DNA from: Oceanimonas smirnovii ATCC BAA-899 | GTDB lineage: Bacteria; Pseudomonadota; Gammaproteobacteria; Enterobacterales; Aeromonadaceae | Assembly (NCBI RefSeq): GCF_000381965.1 | Contig: NZ_KB908456.1 | Coordinates: 1-64,000, forward strand | Length of the DNA stretch: 64,000 nucleotides | Reading direction: 5' to 3' | Notes under the pieces: generated by a model | Told to the model about the DNA's origin: nothing | Databases searched by the model: none | What the model saw: only the letters and a program-made list of their open reading frames with translations | Part shown: one piece after another, positions 54,576-63,812 of the stretch | Layout of the letters: the number at the start of each line of letters is the position of its first letter | How positions within the stretch are numbered: the first letter of the stretch is position 1 | Made by a program: the position numbers and the translations under genes

Positions 54576-55991
54576 ATGAGCGAGCAGGTAAAGCCCACTT
54601 TCTACTTTTACGACTTTGAGACCGCCGGCATCAGCCCGGCCAAAGACAGACCGGTGCAGTTTGCCGGCATTCGTACCGATGCCGACTTTAACGAAATTGG
54701 TGAGCCGCAAATGTTTTATTGCCGGCTGCCTGCCGACTATCTGCCCTCACCCGAAGCCACCCTGATCACCGGTATTACACCGCAAAAAGCCCAGCAGGAC
54801 GGTCTGTGTGAGGCCGACTTTATTGCCCGCATTCATGAGCAGTTCAGCCAGCCGCAGACCTGCGTACTGGGTTACAACAATATTCGCTTTGACGACGAAG
54901 TAACCCGTTACACTCTGTATCGCAACTTTTATGATCCCTACGCCTGGAGCTGGCAGCAGGGTAACTCCCGCTGGGATCTGCTGGATGTGGTACGCGCCTT
55001 TTATGCTCTGCGCCCCGATGGTATTCACTGGCCGGAAGACCAGGACGGCAAACCCAGCTTTAAACTGGAGCGCCTGACACAGGCCAACGGCATAGAGCAT
55101 GGTCAGGCCCACGATGCGCTGGCAGACGTGCGTGCCACCATAGCGCTGGCCAGATTACTTAAACGAGCCCAGCCAAGGCTGTTCGATTACCTGTATGAGC
55201 TGCGCAACAAGCACAAGGTCAAGGCGCTGATTGACATTATCAGCAGCAAGCCGCTGGTGCATGTGTCGGGTATGTTTTCTGCCTGGCAGGGCTGTGCTAC
55301 CTGGATTGCGCCACTGGCCTGGCATGCCAATAATGCCAATGCGGTCATTTGTGTGGATCTGGCCAGGGATCTGTCGCCGCTGGTTGACCTGAGCCCTGAT
55401 GAATTGCGCCAGCGTCTGTATACACCCAACAGCGAGCTGGGTGAGCTGCCACCGGTGCCGCTCAAGCTGGTGCATATCAACAAGTGTCCGGTGCTGGCCA
55501 AAGCGGCAGCACTGACCGAGCAACGCGCCGATGAGCTGGGCATAGACAGAACCCAGTGCCGAAAAAGCCTGGATTTACTACGACAGCACCCGGAAATAAG
55601 GGAAAAAGCCGAAGCCGTGTTTGCTGAAGGCAAGGAGTTTGAGCCGACGGACGACGTTGACACAGCCCTGTATCAGGGCTTTTTCAGTGATGCCGACAAG
55701 GCCGCCATGGCCATGGTGCGCAACGCCGCCCCTGACATGCTGAGCGAACTGCCGCTGTCGTTCAGTGACGAGCGTTTGCCCGAGCTGCTGTTTCGTTACC
55801 GGGCGCGCAACTATCCTCACACCCTGAACGAGCAGGAATGGCAGCGCTGGCGGCTGCACTGTCAGGACAAACTTTCGGCCCATGCCGAGGCCTATATGCA
55901 CCGTCTGGAGCAGCTGGTGCTGGAGCATCAGGAAGATGAACACCAACTGGGTCTGCTGCAGGCAGTGGCCCGCTATGTGCAATCCCTTTAA
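54576..55991 (+). CDS. sbcB: Exodeoxyribonuclease I
   Basis: A 471-residue 3'-5' single-strand exonuclease acting in mismatch repair and recombination. The DEDDh exonuclease domain has Asp13 and Glu15 (YDFETAG), and the AHDALADVRATIALARLL segment near its end carries the catalytic His/Asp. The SH3-like and C-terminal helical domains follow. It is close to the 475 residues of E. coli. ATG 54576 is preferred; ATG 54564 is possible. yohJ starts 9 nt downstream. Confidence 0.97.
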   Translation: MSEQVKPTFYFYDFETAGISPAKDRPVQFAGIRTDADFNEIGEPQMFYCRLPADYLPSPEATLITGITPQKAQQDGLCEADFIARIHEQFSQPQTCVLGYNNIRFDDEVTRYTLYRNFYDPYAWSWQQGNSRWDLLDVVRAFYALRPDGIHWPEDQDGKPSFKLERLTQANGIEHGQAHDALADVRATIALARLLKRAQPRLFDYLYELRNKHKVKALIDIISSKPLVHVSGMFSAWQGCATWIAPLAWHANNANAVICVDLARDLSPLVDLSPDELRQRLYTPNSELGELPPVPLKLVHINKCPVLAKAAALTEQRADELGIDRTQCRKSLDLLRQHPEIREKAEAVFAEGKEFEPTDDVDTALYQGFFSDADKAAMAMVRNAAPDMLSELPLSFSDERLPELLFRYRARNYPHTLNEQEWQRWRLHCQDKLSAHAEAYMHRLEQLVLEHQEDEHQLGLLQAVARYVQSL

Positions 55992-56000
55992 GATTTTACC

Positions 56001-56339
56001 ATGACGCTTATTCGTGACTTTGCAGTCATCTTTGTTTGCCTGTTGATGGGCAAAGCCATTGCAACCGTGCTGCCGTTTGCCTTTCCGGCCAGCATTATTG
56101 GCCTGCTGCTGCTGTTTGCGTTACTCAGCAGCAACCTGGTGCGCCTTGAATGGGTGCAGGCTGGCGGCCAGCTTATTTTGCGGCATATGGCGCTGTTGTT
56201 TATTCCGGTGGCAGCGGGTCTGCTCAGCTACGCCGATGTATTAAGCAAAGGCCTTGGCTTTATTCTGCTGGCAGCAGTGACCGGCCTGGTGATTATTCTG
56301 CTGGCGGTGGGCTGGCTCTATCAGAGGCTGGCATCATGA
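56001..56339 (+). CDS. yohJ: CidA/LrgA-family holin-like protein
   Basis: A 112-residue, four-helix membrane protein. GKAIATVLPFAFPASIIGLLLLF and the HMALLFIPVAAGLL segment are typical of the family (E. coli YohJ). Relatives form murein hydrolase exporters or export pyruvate/acetate. The stop overlaps the yohK start (ATGA). It lies 9 nt after sbcB. The YohJ-YohK-Cdd order is the same in E. coli. Confidence 0.93.
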   Translation: MTLIRDFAVIFVCLLMGKAIATVLPFAFPASIIGLLLLFALLSSNLVRLEWVQAGGQLILRHMALLFIPVAAGLLSYADVLSKGLGFILLAAVTGLVIILLAVGWLYQRLAS

Positions 56340-57025
56340 TGTTCTGGCTGGCCATTCCCGTTACCGTGCTGTGTTATCTGCTCACCCGCAAGCTGGCACG
56401 TCGTTTTAATAACCTGCTGATCAACCCCATCATGATACCGGCGCTGTTGATTATTGCGCTGCTGCTGGCCACCGACACCAGTCCGGCTGAATATGACGCC
56501 GGCACCAGACCGCTGGCGCTCTTGCTGGAGCTGGCAGTGGTGGCGTTTGCTCTGCCCTTATATCAGCAGGCAGCCAAAATTCGTAGCCGGCTGATGCCGA
56601 TTTTGCTGTGCTGCAGCCTGTCGGTAGTGATTTCTGTGGGCACCACCTTACTGATTGGCGGTATTATTCATCAAAGTCCTGAACTGCTGGCCTCGGTACT
56701 TACCAAGTCCATAACCACGCCCCTGGCCATGAGCGTGAGTGAGTCCATGGGTGGCATTCCGGCCATTGCGGCAGGACTGGTAATTATTGTGGGCATGATG
56801 GGGGCCATTATCGGCTTTCCGCTGCTGCGGCTGGCAGGCGTTAACCATCCGGAAGCACAGGGGCTGGCCATGGGGGCCAGTGCTCATGCCATAGGCACCG
56901 GTGCCGCCGCCGAAGTGGGCAATACTCAAGGGGCTTTTGCGTCCCTCGCCATGGTAGTGTGCGGTATTGTCACCGCCTTGCTGGCCCCGCCGCTGTTTCA
57001 TCTCTACCTTTGGTTCACAGGCTGA
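56336..57025 (+). CDS. yohK: CidB/LrgB-family membrane protein
   Basis: A 229-residue protein with about seven helices. INPIMIPALLIIALLL, SVLTKSITTPLAMSVSESMG and GASAHAIGTGAAAEVGNTQG are conserved LrgB signatures. It pairs with YohJ. I choose ATG 56336 because it overlaps the yohJ stop by 4 bases. cdd starts 15 nt later, so a three-gene operon is likely. Confidence 0.95.
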   Translation: MMFWLAIPVTVLCYLLTRKLARRFNNLLINPIMIPALLIIALLLATDTSPAEYDAGTRPLALLLELAVVAFALPLYQQAAKIRSRLMPILLCCSLSVVISVGTTLLIGGIIHQSPELLASVLTKSITTPLAMSVSESMGGIPAIAAGLVIIVGMMGAIIGFPLLRLAGVNHPEAQGLAMGASAHAIGTGAAAEVGNTQGAFASLAMVVCGIVTALLAPPLFHLYLWFTG

Positions 57026-57040
57026 CACCAGGAGGCGCAA

Positions 57041-57859
57041 ATGGTACAGACCGCATTGCAGCAAATGAGCATTGCTCAGCCCCGGCTGACGCCGGAGCAA
57101 GTAAAAGCCCTTGAGCATGCCACCGGCCTTGCAGGCGCAAGACTTGCACTGGCACTGCTGCCACAGGCTCAGCAACTGAGCCTGGCACCAGTATCGAATT
57201 TTGCGGTGGGTGCGATCGCCATGGCGGATTCGGGATACTGGTATTTGGGTGCCAATCTGGAGTTTGCCGGTCTTGCACTGCATTATTCCGTGCATGCGGA
57301 GCAGTCGGCCATTGGTCATGCGGCGCTGCATAATGAACAACACATTCAGGCTGTAGTGGTCAGCGCCAGCCCCTGCGGCCATTGCCGGCAGTTTATGCAG
57401 GAGCTGAATCAGCCAGTCACCATTACTCTGCCCGAGGCCGAACACGCATTAAGCGAGCTTCTGCCTTATGCCTTTGGCCCGGCTGATCTGGGTATTGACG
57501 GCGGCATGCTCAGCCCAGAGCCGGGCACGCTGCACCACGCCAGTGACGACACACTCTTAAAGGCTGCCCTGCAGCAGGCCAACCTGAGCTATGCCCCCTA
57601 TAGCCACAACCGTGCCGGCGTAGCCCTGCAACTGGCGGACGGACGCATTATCACCGGTCGCTATCTGGAAAATGCCGCCTTTAATCCGGGACTTGGCCCC
57701 ATGCAGCTGGCACTGAGCCAGTTACAACTGCAGGGCGGCCGGCCCGAACACATTACTCGCGCCGTATTGGTGGAAAGCGCCGCTGGCATCAGTCAGTACC
57801 CGGGCGCGGCTCAGCTGCTGGCCGCCAGCAGTGCCGTTACCCTGGAACACGTTTCATAG
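57041..57859 (+). CDS. cdd: Cytidine deaminase
   Basis: A 272-residue zinc enzyme of pyrimidine salvage, of the long dimeric E. coli type with an inactive C-terminal repeat. Zinc and catalytic residues are His85-Ala-Glu87 and Pro111-Cys112-Gly-His-Cys115. It is somewhat shorter than E. coli Cdd (294 aa) but all active-site elements are present. AGGAGG precedes the ATG. It is third in yohJ-yohK-cdd. Confidence 0.96.
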   Translation: MVQTALQQMSIAQPRLTPEQVKALEHATGLAGARLALALLPQAQQLSLAPVSNFAVGAIAMADSGYWYLGANLEFAGLALHYSVHAEQSAIGHAALHNEQHIQAVVVSASPCGHCRQFMQELNQPVTITLPEAEHALSELLPYAFGPADLGIDGGMLSPEPGTLHHASDDTLLKAALQQANLSYAPYSHNRAGVALQLADGRIITGRYLENAAFNPGLGPMQLALSQLQLQGGRPEHITRAVLVESAAGISQYPGAAQLLAASSAVTLEHVS

Positions 57860-57870
57860 ACCAATGGCTA

Positions 57871-57897
57871 ATGGCCGGCGCCAGTATGGCCGGCCAT
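57871..57897 (+). other. Hairpin after cdd
   Basis: ATGGCCGGC and GCCGGCCAT are perfect 9-bp arms around a 9-nt loop, 12 nt after the cdd stop. No T run follows, so intrinsic termination is uncertain; transcript-end stabilisation is possible. Confidence 0.45.
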
Positions 57898-57938
57898 ACT
57901 CAGGCAACAACTCATTAACATCGGAGTGTAAAGGAATC

Positions 57939-58175
57939 ATGCTCTGGCTGAAACTGGCTGAGCCGGCATTGCTGCTGGCAGGATTATTACTGGTATTGAT
58001 TGGCACCTGGCGCTATGGCCGGCGCAAGAAAGACTGGCTGGCATTGCCGCGTATTGTATTTAACCGCGCCAAGGATCTGACGCTGCAGGAATATCGCTGG
58101 CTGCGCTATGGCGGCATGCTGCTGTTTGCCGGCGTGTTGGTGCGCATTGCCAGCCTGACGTTTTATCCGATATAA
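57939..58175 (+). CDS. Small two-helix membrane protein, 78 aa
   Basis: Two hydrophobic segments (about 8-24 and 57-75) flank a basic linker with RYGRRKKDW. AAGGA lies 4 nt before the ATG. I do not recognise it. It is co-directional with cdd after a hairpin and convergent with recR, 16 nt away. Confidence 0.6.
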   Translation: MLWLKLAEPALLLAGLLLVLIGTWRYGRRKKDWLALPRIVFNRAKDLTLQEYRWLRYGGMLLFAGVLVRIASLTFYPI

Positions 58176-58191
58176 CACCCCCACCCGGCCT

Positions 58192-58797
58192 TCAGTCACT
58201 AAACGCCTTACGGCCCATAAAGGAGTGGCTGAGGGTGTTGCCGTCCACCAGCTCCAGCTCGCCGCCGATGGGCACACCGTGAGCAATGCGACTGACCGAC
58301 ACCCCGCGGCTGCGGGCAATATCGGCAATAAAATAGGCGGTGGCTTCCCCTTCCACCGTGGGGTTGGTAGCAAGAATAAGCTCGCTGAACGGCTCGGTGT
58401 CCAGCCAGGTTTCCAGTATATTCAGGCCCAGCTCTTCCGGGCCTACTCCGTCGAGCGGCGATAAATGGCCCATCAGCACAAAATAACGCCCCTGATATTG
58501 ACCGGTCTGCTCTATGGCCACCACGTCTGCCGGACTTTCTACCACGCATAACTGACCACTCACCGCCCGCTTGGGGCTGGCGCAGATGGCGCAGACGGCT
58601 TCTTCGGTAAAAGTGCGGCACTGACGGCAATGGCCGATATTATCCAGTGCCTGCTCCAGCACATGGGACAGCTTGCGGCCGCCGGCACGCTGACGCTCCA
58701 GCAGGGCAAAGGCCATGCGCTGTGCCGATTTGGGCCCCACACCGGGCAACACCTGCAGGCTTTTGATTAATTCATCCAGTAACGGGCTGAAACGCAT
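58192..58797 (-). CDS. recR: Recombination mediator RecR
   Basis: A 201-residue protein. A helix-hairpin-helix ([14 protein letters not shown]) is followed by a zinc finger with Cys57, Cys60, Cys69 and Cys72, then a TOPRIM domain ([17 protein letters not shown]) and a Walker-B-like C-terminus ([14 protein letters not shown]). It loads RecA with RecO/RecF on gaps. It is the last gene of ybaN-apt-dnaX-ybaB-recR, separated from ybaB by a heptamer-repeat element. Confidence 0.98.
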   Translation of the reverse strand: MRFSPLLDELIKSLQVLPGVGPKSAQRMAFALLERQRAGGRKLSHVLEQALDNIGHCRQCRTFTEEAVCAICASPKRAVSGQLCVVESPADVVAIEQTGQYQGRYFVLMGHLSPLDGVGPEELGLNILETWLDTEPFSELILATNPTVEGEATAYFIADIARSRGVSVSRIAHGVPIGGELELVDGNTLSHSFMGRKAFSD

Positions 58798-58833
58798 GGA
58801 AGACTCTTGAAAGATATTTGGAAGGGGAAAGGA

Positions 58834-58916
58834 AAGCTAGAAGCTAGAAGCTAGAAGCTGAAAAAATAAAACAGCGTGTTGAGACATCAATGCTTTTCTT
58901 CCAGCTTCCGGCTTCA
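58834..58916. repeat. Inverted heptamer-repeat element C
   Basis: The left arm is AAGCTAG x3 and AAGCTGA (58834-58861). The right arm, read on the minus strand, is AAGCCGG, AAGCTGG, AAG (58915-58898). The spacer is about 36 nt, AT-rich. It lies between ybaB and recR inside a conserved operon. Confidence 0.8.
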
Positions 58917-58925
58917 AACTTTGTT

Positions 58926-59255
58926 TTAGAACGGCATTTTAAAACCCGGGGGCAGCTGCATGCCGCCGGTGAGCTCGCCCATACGCGCTTTGTTCTGCTC
59001 TTCCACCCGGCGCACGGCGTCGTTTACCGCAGCTGCCAGCAGATCTTCCACCAGCTCCTTGTCGTCTTCCAGCAGGCTGTCGTCCAGCTCTACCCGGCGC
59101 ACAGAGTGACTGCCGGTCATGGTGACTTTTACCAGGCCGGCACCGGCCTCACCCACCACTTCCATCTGGGCCAGCTCTTCCTGCAGCTTCTGCATTTTAT
59201 CCTGCATCTGCTGCGCCTGTTTCATGATATTGCCAAGTCCGCCTTTACCAAACAT
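58926..59255 (-). CDS. ybaB: Nucleoid-associated protein YbaB/EbfC
   Basis: A 109-residue DNA-binding protein of the YbaB/EbfC family, which forms a tweezer-like dimer. The N-terminal helix carries [20 protein letters not shown], followed by [21 protein letters not shown]. It lies between dnaX and recR as in most bacteria. It ends in a glycine/proline-rich tail ([15 protein letters not shown]). Confidence 0.97.
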   Translation of the reverse strand: MFGKGGLGNIMKQAQQMQDKMQKLQEELAQMEVVGEAGAGLVKVTMTGSHSVRRVELDDSLLEDDKELVEDLLAAAVNDAVRRVEEQNKARMGELTGGMQLPPGFKMPF

Positions 59256-59293
59256 AGGTTGTTACTCTTTATTGATGGTGAATACAGTCACGC

Positions 59294-61504
59294 TTACTGC
59301 GCCATGGGCTCAATGCTGTCTGCATCCAGCTCGGCGGCAAAGCGCGAGATAAGGAATTGTACCGCATCATCGGCTTCAATTTCATCTCTGGCGCGCGCCC
59401 GGGCCGCCTGATATAACTGCAGCTCCACATCAGACGGCGTTTGTCCTTCTCCTCCCAGACTCACGCGAACGCTGATGCTGCGATCAAGATGCTGACTGAC
59501 CAGCGCTTCAAGCTCGGCGCGGGTTTTATCATTAAGCAGATGCTTATGTTCAGGTCTTAACCATAACTGCCACTGATCATCCTGCTGCTCCAGCGTGCTG
59601 TGCATGGCCAGCTGGCGTAGCAGGCCGCCCAAAGGCAGTTCAGACACCAGTCTGGCCCAGGGATCGGTTGCCTGAGAAAGCAGCTCGGAGGGCTTCAGTG
59701 GCTCAGCTGCTTCTTTCCAGCTGGCCCTGGGTACAGGTGGAGCCACCGCCTCGGGCTGAGCCGGAGCCGACGGTCTGGCGGCTGCGGGTACAGGTCTGGC
59801 CGCTGTTGCAGGCACCGGCCCTGAGACAGGCTCATGCTCATCGCTCCAGGGCGGTGCGTCGTTATCGTCCCAGCTTATGTCGTGATAGGCATCCAGCGGC
59901 GGCAGCTCATTCCGGGGCTCGGGTACCGCTTTTGCAGTCTGAGCCAGCACCGGCTTTTCTGTTGTTACCGGCGCTGGCCGCTCGGGTTTGGCCACCACTC
60001 GCGGGGCCGACTTTTGCTCCGCTGCCGCTTCGCTGCGTTCCTGGCTCAGCAGCCGGTTACGGGTTTGCAGCAGACGACGAATGCGCGCTGCCTGCTCGGC
60101 AGCTTCATCCACCAGCGGCTCGGGCTCTACTGCAGGCAGCGGTGCCGACGCTGGTATTGGAGCAGACTCAGGTTTGACCGGATCTGGCTGTGCTTGCGCA
60201 ACCGGCTGGCGCTCTTGTGGTGCAGCAGGCTGTTCCACCACTGTCTCAGACTGAGTGTCGGGCTGAATGGCAACTGGGCTGGTCACCTGTCCCATTTGCT
60301 CGGCCTGTTGCCAGATTTGTGCCTGCTCCTGTTCCAGCCGGCGGCTGATGGCCTCATCTTCGCTTGCCGGCAAGGCCGCCGGCTCAGGCTTTTTTAGCGG
60401 GGCCGGCTCCGCCTGAATGCCGGCGGCATCCTTGGGCACAAAGGCAAGAGTGCGCAGCAGTGTCATTTCCAGCGCCGAACGGCCATCCGGCGCAAAGGGC
60501 AAGTCTTTGCGGCCCTGCAGGCAAATCTGATAATAGAGCTGTATTTGATCCGGACTTACCAGCGGGGCCAGCCGGTTCAGCTCATCAGCATAAGGCACCC
60601 CTTGCGCCGGCACCACCTGGGCCAGTGCCAGCTGATGCCAGAAAGCAATCAGCTCCTTGTGCACATGGTCATAATCCGGCCCCAGAGTGGCCAGCTCGGC
60701 TACTCTGGCCAGCAAAGCGGCACCGTCGCCGGCTAATAATGCCTCCACCAGCGCCAGCAGCTGCTCCCGGTTCAGGTTGCCGAGCATGCGCTCCACTTCT
60801 GCCAGCTGCAGCCGGCCGTTACTAAAGGCCAGAGCCTGATCGGTCAGGCTTAATGCATCCCGCAGGCTGCCGTCGGCGGCGCGCGCCAGCGCGGCGGTGG
60901 CTTCTGGCTCAAAGTTCAGTTGCTCCTGCTGCAGAATATGCTGCAGCTGGCCGTCTATCTGACCGGGCTCCAGACTTTTAAGATGAAACTGCAAACAGCG
61001 GGACAAAATGGTAATGGGCAGCTTTTGCGGATCCGTGGTGGCCAGCAAAAACTTCACATGAGGCGGTGGCTCTTCCAGGGTTTTCAGCAGGGCATTAAAG
61101 CTGTGCCGGGAGAGCATGTGCACCTCGTCAATCAGGTACACCTTGAACCGGCCCCGGGCAGGCTGATATTGCACATTGTCGAGCAGCTCGCGGGTGTCTT
61201 CCACCTTGGTGCGGCTGGCGGCGTCTATCTCAAGCAGGTCAACAAAGCGCCCTTCTTCTATCTCCCGGCAACTGTCACAGCGGCCACAAGGATCAGCAGA
61301 CACGCCGGTTTCACAGTTAAGCGCCTTGGCCAGCAGGCGGGCAATGGAGGTTTTGCCCACGCCACGGGTGCCGCTGAACAGATAGGCATGATGCAACCGC
61401 CCCTGCTCCAGGGCATTGATCAGCGCTGTCAGCACATGCTGTTGTCCCACCACGTCGCCAAACCGGCGTGGCCGCCATTTGCGGGCCAGTACCTGATAGC
61501 TCAT
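59294..61504 (-). CDS. dnaX: DNA polymerase III tau (and gamma) subunit
   Basis: A 736-residue clamp-loader subunit. The AAA+ domain has Walker A GTRGVGKT (45-52), a zinc module with DPCGRCDSC (71-79) and DEVH (126-129). A long proline/glutamate-rich linker leads to the tau-specific C-terminal domain that binds DnaB and Pol III alpha. A programmed -1 frameshift signal at codons 371-372 should give a 373-residue gamma form (see separate feature). ATG 61504 is chosen over a TTG eight codons upstream. It follows apt by 4 nt. Confidence 0.97.
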   Translation of the reverse strand: MSYQVLARKWRPRRFGDVVGQQHVLTALINALEQGRLHHAYLFSGTRGVGKTSIARLLAKALNCETGVSADPCGRCDSCREIEEGRFVDLLEIDAASRTKVEDTRELLDNVQYQPARGRFKVYLIDEVHMLSRHSFNALLKTLEEPPPHVKFLLATTDPQKLPITILSRCLQFHLKSLEPGQIDGQLQHILQQEQLNFEPEATAALARAADGSLRDALSLTDQALAFSNGRLQLAEVERMLGNLNREQLLALVEALLAGDGAALLARVAELATLGPDYDHVHKELIAFWHQLALAQVVPAQGVPYADELNRLAPLVSPDQIQLYYQICLQGRKDLPFAPDGRSALEMTLLRTLAFVPKDAAGIQAEPAPLKKPEPAALPASEDEAISRRLEQEQAQIWQQAEQMGQVTSPVAIQPDTQSETVVEQPAAPQERQPVAQAQPDPVKPESAPIPASAPLPAVEPEPLVDEAAEQAARIRRLLQTRNRLLSQERSEAAAEQKSAPRVVAKPERPAPVTTEKPVLAQTAKAVPEPRNELPPLDAYHDISWDDNDAPPWSDEHEPVSGPVPATAARPVPAAARPSAPAQPEAVAPPVPRASWKEAAEPLKPSELLSQATDPWARLVSELPLGGLLRQLAMHSTLEQQDDQWQLWLRPEHKHLLNDKTRAELEALVSQHLDRSISVRVSLGGEGQTPSDVELQLYQAARARARDEIEADDAVQFLISRFAAELDADSIEPMAQ
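60366..60414 (-). promoter_or_regulatory. dnaX: Programmed -1 frameshift signal in dnaX
   Basis: Read on the coding strand: SD-like AGGCGGAG (60414-60407), 11 nt, slippery AAAAAAG (60395-60389) in phase as A AAA AAG, 5 nt, then GCCGGC-GGCCTT-GCCGGC (60383-60366). After slipping, the next codons are GCC TGA, so translation stops one residue later (stop 60386-60384). The three-part layout is the same as in E. coli dnaX. The predicted gamma protein has 373 residues. Confidence 0.88.
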
Positions 61505-61508
61505 GGGC

Positions 61509-62054
61509 TTAATGACCGTCAAACTCAACCAGACTGGTCACCCGCACACCCAGCTTGTTCAGCCGCTGCATGCCGCCCAGTGCAGGCAGACCAATCACAA
61601 AGGCGGCTTCCTGTACCTCACCGCCGCAGCTGCGCACCAGCTTAACCGCCGCTTCCACTGTGCCACCGGTGGCCAACAGATCATCTATGATCAACACTTT
61701 TTCACCCGGCACAATAGAGTCAGCATGAATTTGCAGCGTGTCGGTGCCGTATTCCAGCTGATAAGACGCTTCTACGGTTTCCCGGGGCAGCTTGCCGGGC
61801 TTGCGGGCAGGAATAAAGCCCACACCCAGCGCCGCTGCCACCGGAGCGCCGAAAATAAAGCCACGGGCTTCGGTGCCCAGCACCTTGCGCACACCAGAGT
61901 GGCGGTAGTGCTCTACCAGGGTGTCTATGGTCAGGCGAAAAGCTTCGCCGTCTTCCAGCAAACCGGTTATATCACGAAATATAATGCCGGGCTTGGGGTA
62001 ATCAGGAATGGAGACAATACTGTTCGCGATAAGCTTAAGGGTGTCTTGTTTCAT
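61509..62054 (-). CDS. apt: Adenine phosphoribosyltransferase
   Basis: A 181-residue purine salvage enzyme. The PRPP-binding motif [13 protein letters not shown] (120-132) is intact. The N-terminal part has [19 protein letters not shown], and [21 protein letters not shown] is diagnostic. ATG 62054 gives nearly the E. coli length (183); an ATG 6 codons earlier lacks a ribosome site. dnaX follows after 4 nt. Confidence 0.97.
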   Translation of the reverse strand: MKQDTLKLIANSIVSIPDYPKPGIIFRDITGLLEDGEAFRLTIDTLVEHYRHSGVRKVLGTEARGFIFGAPVAAALGVGFIPARKPGKLPRETVEASYQLEYGTDTLQIHADSIVPGEKVLIIDDLLATGGTVEAAVKLVRSCGGEVQEAAFVIGLPALGGMQRLNKLGVRVTSLVEFDGH

Positions 62055-62118
62055 GGCGTATGGCTGCCTCATTAAACCCGGCTAACGCGGGCATGGCATG
62101 GAATGAAGGAGTGAAATC

Positions 62119-62511
62119 TTAGGGCCTCGTCTGATCCATTGCAACCATGCCCGGCGCGGGCACTGCCGGCAATCGCCACATCCAGCAGGCCAGTATCAGA
62201 AAGGTGAGCACCAGCACACCCCGTACCCACCACAAGGGGACCATATACACAGAAAAGGCAAAACTGATTGCCATTAACAGCAAAGCGCGACGTTTCACCT
62301 GAGGCCGCAGCCCTCTGTGTGTCTGCCAGTCATGAATCAAGCTGCCAAACCAGGGGTGATTCACCAGCCAGGCATGCAGCCTGGGCGAAGACTTGCCAAA
62401 GCAACAGGCAGACAAAAGTACAAAAGGCGTGGTAGGCAACACCGGCAAAAAGGCACCTAATATTCCCAACCCCAGAGCAATGGTGCCAAGCAGGGCAAAT
62501 AAAAATCGCAT
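62119..62511 (-). CDS. ybaN: DUF454 inner-membrane protein YbaN
   Basis: A 130-residue protein with about four helices. LGTIALGLGILGAFLPVLPTTPFVLLSACCF is split over the first two helices and HAWLVNHPWFGSLIHDW is the conserved DUF454 loop. Function is unknown. ATG 62511 has GGAG 6 nt upstream; the open frame starts 18 codons earlier. It sits upstream of apt as in E. coli. Confidence 0.9.
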   Translation of the reverse strand: MRFLFALLGTIALGLGILGAFLPVLPTTPFVLLSACCFGKSSPRLHAWLVNHPWFGSLIHDWQTHRGLRPQVKRRALLLMAISFAFSVYMVPLWWVRGVLVLTFLILACWMWRLPAVPAPGMVAMDQTRP

Positions 62512-62643
62512 TGTGCTCTCCTGCCAGTTAAAACCCGTGTTTACTATAGCAAAAGTCGTTTTCAAACTCTCGCCTCACTGTCCGTCATGGCGCTTTTATC
62601 ATGCCGGGGTTACACTGCCCGCTTTTGCCGGTAACTGAATAAC

Positions 62644-63576
62644 ATGCGTTTGATCCTGGCTCCGATGGAAGGGGTGCTCGACCATTTGATGCGGGACCTG
62701 CTCACCCGCCTTAACCCTTATGATTTATGCGTGACCGAGTTTGTGCGGGTAGTGGACATGTGTCTGCCGGCGCGGGTTTTTCATCGGTTATGCCCCGAGC
62801 TGCATCATGGCTGCAAAACACCGTCGGGCACGCCGGTGCGTATTCAGTTACTGGGCCAGGACGCCAACTGGCTGGCAGAAAACGCTGCTCAGGCGATAAA
62901 TCTGGGAGCCGGCGGTATTGATCTTAACTTTGGCTGTCCCGCCAAAACCGTCAACAAGCACAGAGGCGGTGCTGCCCTGCTGGCCGACAGCGAACAGCTG
63001 TATCGCATTGGCCGGGCGGTGCGCGCCGCCGTGCCGGCCCATTTGCCGGTCAGTGCCAAAATTAGGCTGGGGCTGGAGCAGCGCGACCGTTATCTGGAAA
63101 ACAGCCGGGCACTGGCAGAAGCCGGCATTACCGAGCTGGCAGTGCATGCCCGCAGCAAAAAAGACGGTTATCGCCCGCCGGCCTGGTGGCCGCTGGTGGC
63201 CCAAATAAAGCATCAGCTGACTATTCCGGTGATTGTAAACGGCGAAATCTGGAACGCTGCGCACGCTGTGCAGGCGCAGGCAGAAAGCCAATGCAGCGAT
63301 ATCATGCTGGGCCGGGGTGCCCTCGCCCTGCCCAACCTGGCAGACACCATTAAAACCGGCACCGTCCCCCTGCCCTGGGCTGCAGTGATTAACCTGCTGC
63401 TTGACTACTCGGCGCTGGAAGTGGAAGGCAACAAGGCCGTCTATTACCCCAACCGCATCAAACAATGGCTGAATTATCTTAAGTTACAGTACCCGGAAGC
63501 ACAGGAATTATTTACCGCCATACGCACCCTCAAGCACACGGAAGAAATCCGAAGCTTGCTTCGCAAGCAGCCGTAA
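62644..63576 (+). CDS. dusC: tRNA-dihydrouridine(16) synthase
   Basis: A 310-residue FMN enzyme that reduces U16 in tRNA. LAPMEGVLDHLMRDLL opens the TIM barrel, catalytic Cys98 lies in NFGCPAKTVNKHRGGAALL, and VHARSKKDGYRPPAWWP is the characteristic DusC segment. In E. coli dusC (yohI) is next to yohJK-cdd; here it is about 5.6 kb away with the recR operon between. Its final codons overlap the first unit of a heptamer-repeat element. Confidence 0.95.
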   Translation: MRLILAPMEGVLDHLMRDLLTRLNPYDLCVTEFVRVVDMCLPARVFHRLCPELHHGCKTPSGTPVRIQLLGQDANWLAENAAQAINLGAGGIDLNFGCPAKTVNKHRGGAALLADSEQLYRIGRAVRAAVPAHLPVSAKIRLGLEQRDRYLENSRALAEAGITELAVHARSKKDGYRPPAWWPLVAQIKHQLTIPVIVNGEIWNAAHAVQAQAESQCSDIMLGRGALALPNLADTIKTGTVPLPWAAVINLLLDYSALEVEGNKAVYYPNRIKQWLNYLKLQYPEAQELFTAIRTLKHTEEIRSLLRKQP

Positions 63577-63727
63577 GCTGTCAGCTGTAAGTGGTGGTGC
63601 CTAGAGGCTTATAGTTGTGACTGATAACAAGACTCTGTTTGAAGTAAACAACCCAATTTGCAGGCACTATACAGTAACCTTCGTCTACGCCGAACTACTT
63701 ACAGCTTAAAGCTGACAGCTGACAGCT
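63568..63727. repeat. Inverted heptamer-repeat element D
   Basis: The left arm is AGCCGTA, AGCTGTC, AGCTGTA, AGTGGTG (63568-63595). The right arm, on the minus strand, is AGCTGTC, AGCTGTC, AGCTTTA, AGCTGTA (63727-63700). The spacer contains GTTTGAAG and TTTGCAGG, also found in the spacer of element A (2883-3004) in the same order. The first unit covers the dusC stop codon. Confidence 0.78.
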
Positions 63728-63812
63728 CCCCGAAGGGGGTTATTGATTTGCATCATGATGTTAACAAGTAGGCAGCCATATACTGACCGGCATATTCCAC
63801 TGAATGGAAATC

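Noticed and set aside
60384..60395. Possible frameshift sequencing error in dnaX
   Set aside because: The zero frame continues through a full tau C-terminus and the A-run is embedded in a complete frameshift signal, so it is programmed rather than an error.
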